42,962 nt of DNA from an uncultured Eggerthellaceae bacterium (lineage in GTDB: Bacteria > Actinomycetota > Coriobacteriia > Coriobacteriales > Eggerthellaceae), in NCBI GenBank assembly GCA_949450265.1, contig CASTMW010000002.1, forward strand, positions 1 through 42,962, read 5' to 3'. The translations under genes and the position numbers were made by a program. A model generated the notes under the pieces. The model did not search any database. It was not told the DNA's origin and saw nothing but the letters and a program-made list of their open reading frames with translations. This document shows positions 24,969 through 32,253 of this stretch, piece by piece. Within the stretch, counting starts at the first letter, position 1. Each line of letters opens with the position of its first letter.

Positions 24969-25820
24969 TCAGCGTTCGCGGGCTTCGGCCGCCTGCACCA
25001 CATGCTGCAACAGCACGGCCGTGGTCACAGCACCCAAGCCGCCCGGCACCGGCGTGATGCCCTCGACGATGGGCTCGACCGCAACGAAGTCCACATCGCC
25101 GCAAAACACACCATCGGCATCGGTGTTCGTGCCAACGTCCAGCACCACCTGTCCCGCGCTAAAGCACGAGGCGCCAAACGCACGGGCGTTGCCAGTGGCG
25201 CACACCACGATATCGGCAGCGCGCATGATGGCCTCCAAGTCAGCCGTGCTCGAATGGCACAGCGTCACCGTGGCATCGCGTGCCAAGAGCAGCATGGATG
25301 CGGGCTTGCCGACCACTAGGCTGCGCCCCACCACCACAACATGCTTCCCGCGCACCTCGATGCCATGGAAGTCGAGCATCTTCAAGCAGCCTTCCGCCGT
25401 GCAGGGCGCGAACCCTTCGGGCAGCCCCATGAACACGCCCGCCAACGATGTGGCACCCACGCCATCAACATCCTTGTGGGGGCTGATCATATTGCACGCC
25501 GTCAGCTCATCAAGGGAGGATGGCAGCGGGCGGAACATCAGGCATCCATGGATGCGCGCATCCACGTTGATGCCCTCGATGTCGGCATACAAGGCCAACC
25601 GGTTCACGTCCGCAGGCAGCTCGTGCACGTCCACCGCGATGCCCACCGTTTCGGCGCGCTTGAGTACCGTGCGCTCGTAGGCGGCATTCGCCGGATCGTC
25701 TCCCACGCGGATGATGGCCAAGCGCGGATGCACCTTCTGCTTCCGAAGCGCTTCCACCCGCTCGGACAGCTCGCCATAGATGGCCTCCGCCACCGGCCCT
25801 CCCAGCAACTGCTGCGCCAT
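24969..25820 (-). CDS. folD: Methylene-THF dehydrogenase FolD, probably lacking cyclohydrolase activity
   Basis: NAD(P)-dependent methylene-THF dehydrogenase. The 283-residue protein shows the FolD fold (HKDVDGVG with the conserved Asp, VVVGRSLVVGKPAS, TPVPGGLGAVTTA). Two residues needed for the cyclohydrolase half-reaction in the bifunctional enzyme are replaced. The position of E. coli K54 (in YVASKRK) is V52 here (YERTVLK), and that of Q98 (QLPLP) is F96 (FRPLP). This predicts a dehydrogenase-only enzyme. FchA, encoded immediately upstream with stop and start sharing one base (TGATG), would do the cyclohydrolase step. The start has GGGAAG upstream and fits family length. Confidence 0.93.
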   Translation of the reverse strand: MAQQLLGGPVAEAIYGELSERVEALRKQKVHPRLAIIRVGDDPANAAYERTVLKRAETVGIAVDVHELPADVNRLALYADIEGINVDARIHGCLMFRPLPSSLDELTACNMISPHKDVDGVGATSLAGVFMGLPEGFAPCTAEGCLKMLDFHGIEVRGKHVVVVGRSLVVGKPASMLLLARDATVTLCHSSTADLEAIMRAADIVVCATGNARAFGASCFSAGQVVLDVGTNTDADGVFCGDVDFVAVEPIVEGITPVPGGLGAVTTAVLLQHVVQAAEARER

Positions 25821-26443
25821 CAGCTTCCCGCCTTCACGTTCTCGATTACGTACTGATATATCTCGTCTGCCAGGCGCGCCGTACGCGCGATCATCTCGTC
25901 GGCTTGGCTGACGTAGTGCACCGCCAGCACCTGATCGGTCATCCATCCGGCATTCACGTACACGTTCAACGCCGCACCTTGCACGGCCGCCTTCACGAAC
26001 ACCGCCGCCGCGCCCGCATCGGCAAGCGCCATACGGCTACCGTCGCGCGTCATGGCCTTGCACACCTCCAACACCTGCGCGCATTCGTGCATGATGTCCA
26101 GTGGCACGTCGCACCCCTGGGCCAGCGCCGACTGGAGGGCCAGGTCCTTCGCCGCTATTTGCTCGGGCGTATCCGATGGCATCTTGAACGCGGCCGAAAT
26201 GGGGGCGAAGGCGCGCGCGTCCAGCTCGATCAGGTGCAGCAGCCGTTCGCGCTGACCGCTCAGCTGCTCCACCAGCTGTCGCATCTCGTCGTGCACGTCA
26301 GCGTACTTCGCATTGTTCGCCGTCAGGTTGCCCACCATGGATGCCAACGCCGATGCCAACGCACCCACGCACGCGCTGGCGCCACCGCCGCCGGGTGTCG
26401 GGCTGGCACTGGCTAGCCGATCGATGAAAGCCGCGTCTAGCAT
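25820..26443 (-). CDS. fchA: Methenyl-THF cyclohydrolase FchA (cyclodeaminase family)
   Basis: Hydrolyses methenyl-THF to 10-formyl-THF. The 207-residue protein belongs to the formiminotransferase-cyclodeaminase family, with SPTPGGGGASACVGAL near the N-terminus followed by a long helical bundle. As a stand-alone single domain between fhs and folD, FchA fits better than a histidine-degradation cyclodeaminase. The ATG with GAGGTG upstream overlaps the upstream Cys-rich gene by 7 bp. Confidence 0.88.
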   Translation of the reverse strand: MLDAAFIDRLASASPTPGGGGASACVGALASALASMVGNLTANNAKYADVHDEMRQLVEQLSGQRERLLHLIELDARAFAPISAAFKMPSDTPEQIAAKDLALQSALAQGCDVPLDIMHECAQVLEVCKAMTRDGSRMALADAGAAAVFVKAAVQGAALNVYVNAGWMTDQVLAVHYVSQADEMIARTARLADEIYQYVIENVKAGS

Positions 26444-26928
26444 GGCACCTCGCATTCCGCAGACGCCCGCGCGTCTGCTTGGTCGCGCACGTCCGTGCAT
26501 CCTTCGACGAAATGCGCGTGCATGTCCACCAGGAGCAGATCGGCATCGTCATGCACGTGGATAGTGGGGTTCGCAGCCAACAGGTCCATACGGGCCACCT
26601 TGCAATGATGCAGCTTGCACACCTGCGCGCGCGCCGGCCACACCATGCACGATCCGTCCTCGGCCTGCAAGCAGCAGCGCTCTCCACCGCGATCGACGGG
26701 CGCGATATCGTTCTCCAACAAGAAGCTATGGATGCGCAGCACCTCTTCGCGCGTCATGGCCAGCACGTTGATGCGACAGCACGTGCCACATTGCGCGCAT
26801 TCGGGAAAGCTGTTCTCGCGATCGAAGCGCACGATAGGTGCATTGGCTGCCTTACGCGTGCGCACGAACGACGCGCGCGCCGCGGCCATGGCTGCCATCA
26901 TGTTCTCCGGTTTGCGGAAGGTAGCCAT
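26437..26928 (-). CDS. YkgJ-type Cys-rich (zinc/iron-chelating) protein in the C1 operon
   Basis: A 163-residue protein with a CxxCxxCC motif (C44, C47, C50, C51 in CAQCGTCC), C85-C86, C94, and a later CKLHHC (C104, C109). This matches the YkgJ/Fe-S-oxidoreductase-like family, which is thought to bind zinc or an FeS cluster; no reaction is established. Its start directly follows the fhs stop (TAGATG) and its end overlaps fchA by 7 bp, so it is translationally locked into the pathway operon. It could be a cluster or metal accessory factor or a redox partner of the folate enzymes; this is inference. Confidence 0.88.
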   Translation of the reverse strand: MATFRKPENMMAAMAAARASFVRTRKAANAPIVRFDRENSFPECAQCGTCCRINVLAMTREEVLRIHSFLLENDIAPVDRGGERCCLQAEDGSCMVWPARAQVCKLHHCKVARMDLLAANPTIHVHDDADLLLVDMHAHFVEGCTDVRDQADARASAECEVPC

Positions 26929-28617
26929 CTAAAACAGACCTGAGATCACGCCGTTCTCGTCCACGTCTATCTTAAACGCAACCGGTGATTTATTCAGACC
27001 GGGCATGGTCATGATGTCCCCCGTGAGCGCCACCACGAACCCAGCGCCCGCGCTGACCTTCACCTGGCGCACCGTTACCGTGAAGCCCTCCGGTGCCCCC
27101 AGCTTGGCAGCATCGTCGCTGAACGAGTACTGGGTCTTGGCCATGCACACCGGCATATGCCCGAACCCCAGCGCTTCAAGGCGCGCGATGTCAGCCAGCG
27201 CCGCTGGTTCGAAAGCCACATCAACTCCGTGATAGATGCGGCAGACGATGGCGCGGATCTTCTCGGCGATGGATAGGTCGTCCTCATAGGCGAACTGGAA
27301 CGTGGATCGGCTGCGACCCTCAGCATCTCCCTGCTCGCACAGGCGCACCACCTCGTCCGCCAACGCCAGGCCGCCCTGACCGCCGCGCGCCCACACCTCG
27401 GACAGCGCCACGTTCACGCCCAACTCCCGGCATTTCTCTTCCACGAGCGCCAGTTCAGCAGGCGTGTCTGTGGGGAAAGCGTTGATGGCCACCACGCAAG
27501 GCAGGTGGTACACATCGGTGATGTTGCTGACGTGCTGCAGCAGATTCGGCAGCCCCGCCGCCAGCGCTTCCAGGTTCTCTTGGTTCAGGTTCTCCTTGGC
27601 AACGCCGCCGTGGTTCTTCAATGCGCGCACCGTGGCCACCACTACCACCGCATCGGGCGCGAGGTCAGCCAGACGGCACTTGATGTCCAGGAACTTTTCA
27701 GCACCCAGATCGGCGCCGAAGCCTGCTTCGGTGATGCAGTAATCACCCAGCGCCAGCGCCATGCGCGTGGCCATGATGGAGTTGCAGCCATGTGCGATGT
27801 GGGCGAACGGGCCGCCATGTACGAACGCGGGCGTGCCCTCCAGCGTCTGCACCAGGTTCGGCTTGAGCGCGTCCTTCAGCAGCGCGGTCATGGCGCCTTC
27901 TGCATGCAGGTCATGCGCGGTGACCGGCTTATCGTCGTAGGTGTAGCCCACCACGATGCGGCCCAGGCGCTCCTTCAGATCAGCGATGGAGGTGGCCAGG
28001 CAGAAGATGGCCATCACCTCGCTGGCTACTGTGATGTCGAAGCCATCTTCACGCGGCACGCCGTTCTTGGTGCCGCCCAAACCGTCCACGATGAAGCGCA
28101 GCTGGCGGTCGTTCATGTCCACCACGCGCTTCCACGTGATCTTGCGCACGTCGATGTTCAGCTCGTTGCCGTTCTGGATGTGAGCATCCAGCAGCGCAGC
28201 CAGCAGGTTGTTCGCCGCTCCGATAGCATGGAAGTCGCCGGTGAAGTGCAGGTTGATGTCCTCCATGGGGACCACCTGCGCATAGCCGCCGCCCGCGGCA
28301 CCGCCCTTGATGCCGAACACCGGCCCCAGCGACGGCTCGCGCAGCGCCACGACCACGTTCTTGCCGCGCTCGGACAGCGCGTCGGCCAAACCCACCGTGG
28401 TGGTGGTCTTGCCCTCGCCCGCGGGCGTCGGGTTGATAGCCGTCACCAGCACCAGCTTGCCGGGCGCATGGTCCTCTTCGCGAAGGAGGTTGTAGTCGAC
28501 CTTCGCTTTGTAGTTGCCGTACAGCTCCAGATACTTGTCATCAACGCCGCACGTCTGGGCGATGTCGGTTATCCGCTTGGGGGTGGCCGCTTGCGCGATC
28601 TCGATGTCGGTCAGCAT
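26929..28617 (-). CDS. fhs: Formate-tetrahydrofolate ligase
   Basis: ATP-dependent formation of 10-formyl-THF from formate. The 562-residue protein has the P-loop [15 protein letters not shown] and [20 protein letters not shown], both highly conserved in Fhs, and full family length. GAAGGAGG precedes the ATG. It heads the operon fhs-ykgJ-fchA-folD(-focA), the methyl-branch entry of C1 metabolism used by acetogens and amino-acid fermenters. No CO dehydrogenase or methyltransferase genes are in the window, so full acetogenesis cannot be claimed. Confidence 0.97.
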   Translation of the reverse strand: MLTDIEIAQAATPKRITDIAQTCGVDDKYLELYGNYKAKVDYNLLREEDHAPGKLVLVTAINPTPAGEGKTTTTVGLADALSERGKNVVVALREPSLGPVFGIKGGAAGGGYAQVVPMEDINLHFTGDFHAIGAANNLLAALLDAHIQNGNELNIDVRKITWKRVVDMNDRQLRFIVDGLGGTKNGVPREDGFDITVASEVMAIFCLATSIADLKERLGRIVVGYTYDDKPVTAHDLHAEGAMTALLKDALKPNLVQTLEGTPAFVHGGPFAHIAHGCNSIMATRMALALGDYCITEAGFGADLGAEKFLDIKCRLADLAPDAVVVVATVRALKNHGGVAKENLNQENLEALAAGLPNLLQHVSNITDVYHLPCVVAINAFPTDTPAELALVEEKCRELGVNVALSEVWARGGQGGLALADEVVRLCEQGDAEGRSRSTFQFAYEDDLSIAEKIRAIVCRIYHGVDVAFEPAALADIARLEALGFGHMPVCMAKTQYSFSDDAAKLGAPEGFTVTVRQVKVSAGAGFVVALTGDIMTMPGLNKSPVAFKIDVDENGVISGLF

Positions 28618-28661
28618 GATGCCTCCTTCTGCTCACGTATGCGACGATTCTAAACAATGAA

Positions 28662-28685
28662 GACGCCGCGCAGATGCGCGGCGTC
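28662..28685 (-). terminator. Terminator after the response-regulator gene
   Basis: A perfect 10-bp stem (GACGCCGCGC/GCGCGGCGTC) with a 4-base loop is followed on the minus strand by TTCATTGTTT. It lies between the response-regulator stop and fhs, insulating the C1 operon. Confidence 0.8.
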
Positions 28686-28713
28686 GGATCCATACGATAT
28701 ACGGCACGATGCG

Positions 28714-29415
28714 TCAGTCGTTGACCACTTTGAACCGATAGCCATACCCGCGCACCGTTTCCACCAGACCCGCATCGTACCCGGCATCGGATATCTTGTC
28801 GCGCAGGCGCTTGATATGCGTGTCCACCGTTTTGGTCTCGGTCAGGTATTCCCAGCCCCACGCGTCGCGCAGCAGGTCTTCGCGGCTGACCACCTTACCC
28901 GCATTCTTCATCAGCGATGCCAGCAGCTCGAATTCGCGCGGCGTCAGGTCTATCTCACCGATGGAGCCGGTGGCGGTATGCGCATCCTCGTCCAGCGTGA
29001 TGCCGCTGACGACCACCTGGTTGTGAGCGCCGCCCACATCCCCCGCGCCGCGACGCAGCAGCGCTCGCACACGAGCCACCAACTCGCGCACGCCGAAGGG
29101 TTTGCTCAGGTAATCATCGCCGCCGATCTCCAGGCCCACCACCTTGTCCAACTCGGTGTCACGCGCAGAGAGGAACAGTACGGGCGCTGCGGTGTTCGTA
29201 CGCAGGCGGCGGCACAGTTCGTAGCCGTCGATGCCCGGCAGCATGATGTCAAGGATGTACAGGTCGTATTCCGCTTGAGATGCGAGCGCCAACGCATCTT
29301 CGCCATTCTTCGCGATATCGACCGAATACCCTTCAGTCTTCAGCGCGTAACCCACGAAATCGGTGATGGTAGCTTCGTCGTCTACAACGAGAATGCGGCT
29401 GGCGGTTTCGCTCAT
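28714..29415 (-). CDS. OmpR/PhoB-family response regulator, no partner kinase adjacent
   Basis: A two-component DNA-binding regulator of 233 residues. The receiver domain (about 1-120) has VVDDE, the phosphoacceptor Asp in ILDIMLPGIDG, and the Lys in LSKPFGVREL. The C-terminal winged helix (about 135-233) has LTPREFELL, TVDTHIKRLRDKI and VRGYGYRF. No histidine kinase is adjacent or elsewhere in the window, so its signal is unknown. The second of two adjacent ATGs is preferred for spacing to AAGGGG. A strong terminator follows. Confidence 0.94.
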   Translation of the reverse strand: MSETASRILVVDDEATITDFVGYALKTEGYSVDIAKNGEDALALASQAEYDLYILDIMLPGIDGYELCRRLRTNTAAPVLFLSARDTELDKVVGLEIGGDDYLSKPFGVRELVARVRALLRRGAGDVGGAHNQVVVSGITLDEDAHTATGSIGEIDLTPREFELLASLMKNAGKVVSREDLLRDAWGWEYLTETKTVDTHIKRLRDKISDAGYDAGLVETVRGYGYRFKVVND

Positions 29416-29537
29416 CATTGGCCCCTTAATCCACTGTTCGGTGCGAACCCTTCCAGGATCGCACACCTTCGCCATACTGTAATATTAGCGGATAAGCGAA
29501 ATAAATGCACTGAGACGATGAGAGGAACGGGCTGCCC
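29416..29537. promoter_or_regulatory. Divergent promoter region, response regulator / coaX
   Basis: A 122-bp gap between divergently transcribed genes contains an AT-rich island around 29474-29505 with the palindrome TAATATTA (29480-29487). Candidate -10 elements are present on both strands, but no clear -35 was found, so exact promoters are not assigned. Confidence 0.3.
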
Positions 29538-30305
29538 ATGCTGCTCGCTGTGGATGTGGGGAATACGCAGACCCTGATCGGGGTCTACGCGGGAAGCGAT
29601 CTGGCAAGCATGTGGCGCATCACGACCGACCGCGCGCGCACCGCCGATGAGATACGGGTGAACCTGATCCCGTTGTTCGAGAGCGCCGGACTGCAACTGC
29701 GCAGCATCCACCGCGCCGCGCTGTCGTCGGTGGTGCCGCAGCTGACCGAGACGTGGTGCCGCGCGCTGCGCGATGCAGCTGGCGTTGACATGGTGGTCTG
29801 CAGTGCGCGCACCGCTGGCGACCTGTTCCGCACGGACTACCCCAACCCAGATGAGATCGGCGCGGACCGCGTGGCCGATTCGGTGGCGATGCGAGCGCTG
29901 TACGGCGCGCCGTGCGTGGTGGTGGACTTCGGCACCGCCACCAACATTGAGGTGATCGATGCGGAAGGCCGCTTCATCGGCGGCATCATCGCGCCAGGCT
30001 TGCAGACCTCGGCACAAACGCTGTTCAACAATGCCTCGAAGCTGCCCGCCGTTACTCTGCATGCGCCTGCGCAGGTGATCGGTACCAATACGGTGGAGGC
30101 CATGCAGGCGGGCATCGTGCTTGGCGAGGTGGATCGCGTAGACGGCTTGCTGCGGCGCGTATTCGACCAGCTGAGCTACGAGGCACCGGTGGTGGCCACA
30201 GGTGGGCTAGCACCACTGATCGCCCATCACTCGAAGCTGATCGACCACGTGAACCCCAACCTGACGCTGGAAGGGCTGCGCTTGATCGTGGAAGCGCGTG
30301 GCTAA
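29538..30305 (+). CDS. coaX: Type III pantothenate kinase
   Basis: First step of coenzyme A synthesis: ATP-dependent phosphorylation of pantothenate. The 255-residue ASKHA-fold protein has the phosphate motif DVGNTQT (6-12), GADRVADSVA, and DFGTATNIEVID. GAGAGGA lies about 11 bases upstream of the ATG. It is transcribed alone and converges on the NYN-domain gene. Confidence 0.95.
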   Translation: MLLAVDVGNTQTLIGVYAGSDLASMWRITTDRARTADEIRVNLIPLFESAGLQLRSIHRAALSSVVPQLTETWCRALRDAAGVDMVVCSARTAGDLFRTDYPNPDEIGADRVADSVAMRALYGAPCVVVDFGTATNIEVIDAEGRFIGGIIAPGLQTSAQTLFNNASKLPAVTLHAPAQVIGTNTVEAMQAGIVLGEVDRVDGLLRRVFDQLSYEAPVVATGGLAPLIAHHSKLIDHVNPNLTLEGLRLIVEARG

Positions 30306-30358
30306 GCGGCCCCGCGAACGCCTAACGATCGCTCACGCATCAGGCAGCCCGCACCTGC

Positions 30359-30889
30359 TCAGCGGTCGCGCAGCTCCTTCAGCTTCGCCAGCACCTCGGG
30401 ACTGACGCGATCGGCGATGGTGTTCTTGCGCGCAATGCGCGGCGTTTCATCGGCCACCGCGCTTTCGATGGTGGCTTCCACTTCCCGACAGAACCCCTCG
30501 GCGCTCATGCGGTCAACCCCGTCGCCGAACACGGTGTCCTGAATGGTGGAATCCGACGTGACCACCAGCGTTTCCACATTGCGCTCGCGCGCGTCGTGAG
30601 CCAACTTCTCGATGATGCGGTCGGCGATCTGGCCCGCAGGCGAGAACATGATGCGCACGCCGCCCACCGTTTCCACCTCGCCGCGCGAATGCTCGTTGTC
30701 CTTGCCGTCGAACACGATGATGGCCTGCGTGTCGCGCCCGGCGTAGTCGATCACATCGTTGAGCAGCCGCTCGCGCGCCACGTTGAACGTGTCGTCGGTG
30801 TAATCGGGCAGCGTGATGCGCGCGTACCGGCTCCCCGAGCGCAGCACGTTGTACCCGTCAACGATCAGCAGTCTTTTTCGTGTCTTCAT
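30359..30889 (-). CDS. NYN-domain endoribonuclease (YacP/Rae1 family)
   Basis: A 176-residue PIN/NYN-fold protein: LIVDGYNVLRSG (8-19), IVFDGKDN, and TSDSTIQDTVFG supply the acidic metal-binding site. The family includes B. subtilis Rae1, a ribosome-associated mRNA nuclease. Its position after rlmB is the usual synteny for yacP. A TATAAT box ends seven bases before the ATG and no Shine-Dalgarno sequence is visible, so a leaderless transcript is possible. Confidence 0.9.
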   Translation of the reverse strand: MKTRKRLLIVDGYNVLRSGSRYARITLPDYTDDTFNVARERLLNDVIDYAGRDTQAIIVFDGKDNEHSRGEVETVGGVRIMFSPAGQIADRIIEKLAHDARERNVETLVVTSDSTIQDTVFGDGVDRMSAEGFCREVEATIESAVADETPRIARKNTIADRVSPEVLAKLKELRDR

Positions 30890-30896
30890 AGGAGCG

Positions 30897-30902
30897 ATTA
30901 TA
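30897..30902 (-). promoter_or_regulatory. Candidate -10 box for a leaderless NYN transcript
   Basis: A perfect TATAAT on the minus strand is followed by seven bases and then the ATG at 30889. A transcript from it would begin at or next to the start codon. No good -35 is seen at 17 bases (CATCCT). Confidence 0.4.
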
Positions 30903-30959
30903 CGCGAGCGCGGAAGCGCAGGATGAGTGGCGCTGTGCCGCAGCCACCACAGGCGTTGG

Positions 30960-31706
30960 TCAGGAACGGTTCTGACGCAGCCATTCGTACATGAACACCG
31001 TGGATGCCTGCGCAACGTTGAGCGACGAGATGCGGCCTTCCTGGGGCAGGCTGGCGTGCATGTCGCAGGTTTCCAGCACCAAGCGCGACACGCCATCGTG
31101 CTCGCTGCCCATGACCAGCACGATGCGCCCCCGCAGGTCGGTGTCCCACAGCGTCCCTTCGGCATGCTCGGTGGCGGCCACGGCCCAGAAACCCTCTTCC
31201 TTGGTACGCTCGATGAAGCTGGCGATGTTGGACACCTGCGCGATAGGCAGATGCGCGATGGCCCCGGCAGAGCTCTTGTACGTGGCAGCGGTTACATGCG
31301 CGCTGCGCTTGTTGGGTATGACGATGCCGCTGGCGCCCACCGATTCCGCGCTGCGTGCGATGGCGCCCAAATTGCCCGCATCGGTGATATGGTCCAGCAC
31401 CACGATCAAGCCGCGACCGTACTCTTGCGCGTCTTCGACCGCCTGCGCCAGCACCTCACCCCCACCCCGATACGGAAACGGCGCCGCTTCGGCCACCACG
31501 CCCTGATGGGCATCGGTGCGCGCCAGCTCGTCCAAGCGCTTGCGCGATACCTGCTTCACCGGCACGCCGCGCTGCTCGCATTTGCGCAGGATATCCTTCA
31601 CCAGCCCGTCGCGCTGCATACCATCGGACAGCAGAACGCTGCGCAGGGGACATCCGCTGCGCAGCGCTTCGATGACGGCACGTTTTCCTTCGATATGATC
31701 AGCCAT
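30960..31706 (-). CDS. rlmB: 23S rRNA 2'-O-ribose methyltransferase (RlmB/TrmH family)
   Basis: SAM-dependent 2'-O-methylation of a guanosine in 23S rRNA. The 248-residue SPOUT protein has an N-terminal substrate-binding domain starting HIEGKRAVIEAL, motif 1 LDHITDAGNLGAIARSAE, motif 2 IVLVMGSEHDGVSR and motif 3 SLNVAQASTVFMYEW, which forms the knot. It is followed by the NYN nuclease gene 70 bp downstream. Confidence 0.94.
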   Translation of the reverse strand: MADHIEGKRAVIEALRSGCPLRSVLLSDGMQRDGLVKDILRKCEQRGVPVKQVSRKRLDELARTDAHQGVVAEAAPFPYRGGGEVLAQAVEDAQEYGRGLIVVLDHITDAGNLGAIARSAESVGASGIVIPNKRSAHVTAATYKSSAGAIAHLPIAQVSNIASFIERTKEEGFWAVAATEHAEGTLWDTDLRGRIVLVMGSEHDGVSRLVLETCDMHASLPQEGRISSLNVAQASTVFMYEWLRQNRS

Positions 31707-31757
31707 GCGCCCTATGATACTGCATGTACCAGCGATGCAGCGGGCACAGCTGCAGCT

Positions 31758-32105
31758 TTACGCGGAGGTGTTCGCGCTGGCTTTCACCTCAGCTGCCTCT
31801 TCGGCGTGCAGCGCCTCGTCGCCGTCCACCTGGGCGGCCATGTCGGCGATGCGAGCCGCGAATTCATCGCGTTCTTCCTTGCTGAGCGAGCCCAGATAGG
31901 CGCGGATCACGTCATCGCGCACCTGCGCCGTGTTCTCATGCGCCTGATGCTGCAAGTCAGTGGCGATCTCCTTGCCCTGATCGACGGTGATCTGGCCCTT
32001 CGCGACCAGCTGGTCCACGATCTCCTTCGACTTCTCTGCGCCGATGGCCAGCGCGCCTACACCTGCCAGGAAGATATCGCGGAAGGGATCGGTCATATTC
32101 GCCAT
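31758..32105 (-). CDS. Phasin-like small helical protein
   Basis: A 115-residue, highly charged, helical protein. After MTDPFRDIFLAGVGALAIGAEKS, a mildly hydrophobic segment, come charged amphipathic helices (EERDEFAARIADMAAQVDGD). This pattern resembles small phasin-like proteins, but no PHA synthase is in the window and the function is unknown. AAGGAG precedes the ATG. An upstream in-frame ATG 12 codons earlier is less likely. It follows proS on the same strand with a hairpin and a palindrome in between, so it probably has its own promoter. Confidence 0.8.
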   Translation of the reverse strand: MANMTDPFRDIFLAGVGALAIGAEKSKEIVDQLVAKGQITVDQGKEIATDLQHQAHENTAQVRDDVIRAYLGSLSKEERDEFAARIADMAAQVDGDEALHAEEAAEVKASANTSA

Positions 32106-32181
32106 GATGCGCTCCTTAGCTTCGAACGTTGCCTCTGACATCCATGATGCGCCAATGGACCGCCGAAGCACACTGCGGCAC

Positions 32182-32195
32182 TATGTTGTTACATA
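32182..32195. promoter_or_regulatory. Palindrome upstream of the phasin-like gene
   Basis: TATGT-TGTT-ACATA, a 5-4-5 inverted repeat in an AT-rich patch, lies about 80 bases upstream of the phasin-like start. It may be an operator or promoter element. No adjacent regulator gene is present. Confidence 0.3.
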
Positions 32196-32228
32196 AATGT
32201 TGGGGGCATGCAGGGTCGCCCAAGGAAG

Positions 32229-32246
32229 CCGTCGAGGCGCCGACGG
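32229..32246 (-). terminator. Candidate terminator after proS
   Basis: On the minus strand a 6-bp stem (CCGTCG/CGACGG) with a 6-base loop is followed by CTTCCTTG, eight bases past the proS stop. The T-run is poor, so termination may be incomplete. Confidence 0.45.
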
Positions 32247-32253
32247 AACCAAT

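Noticed and set aside
31758-32105. Assigning the small helical protein to PHA granules
   Set aside because: The resemblance is to general phasin-like composition only, and no PHA synthase or depolymerase is present in the window.
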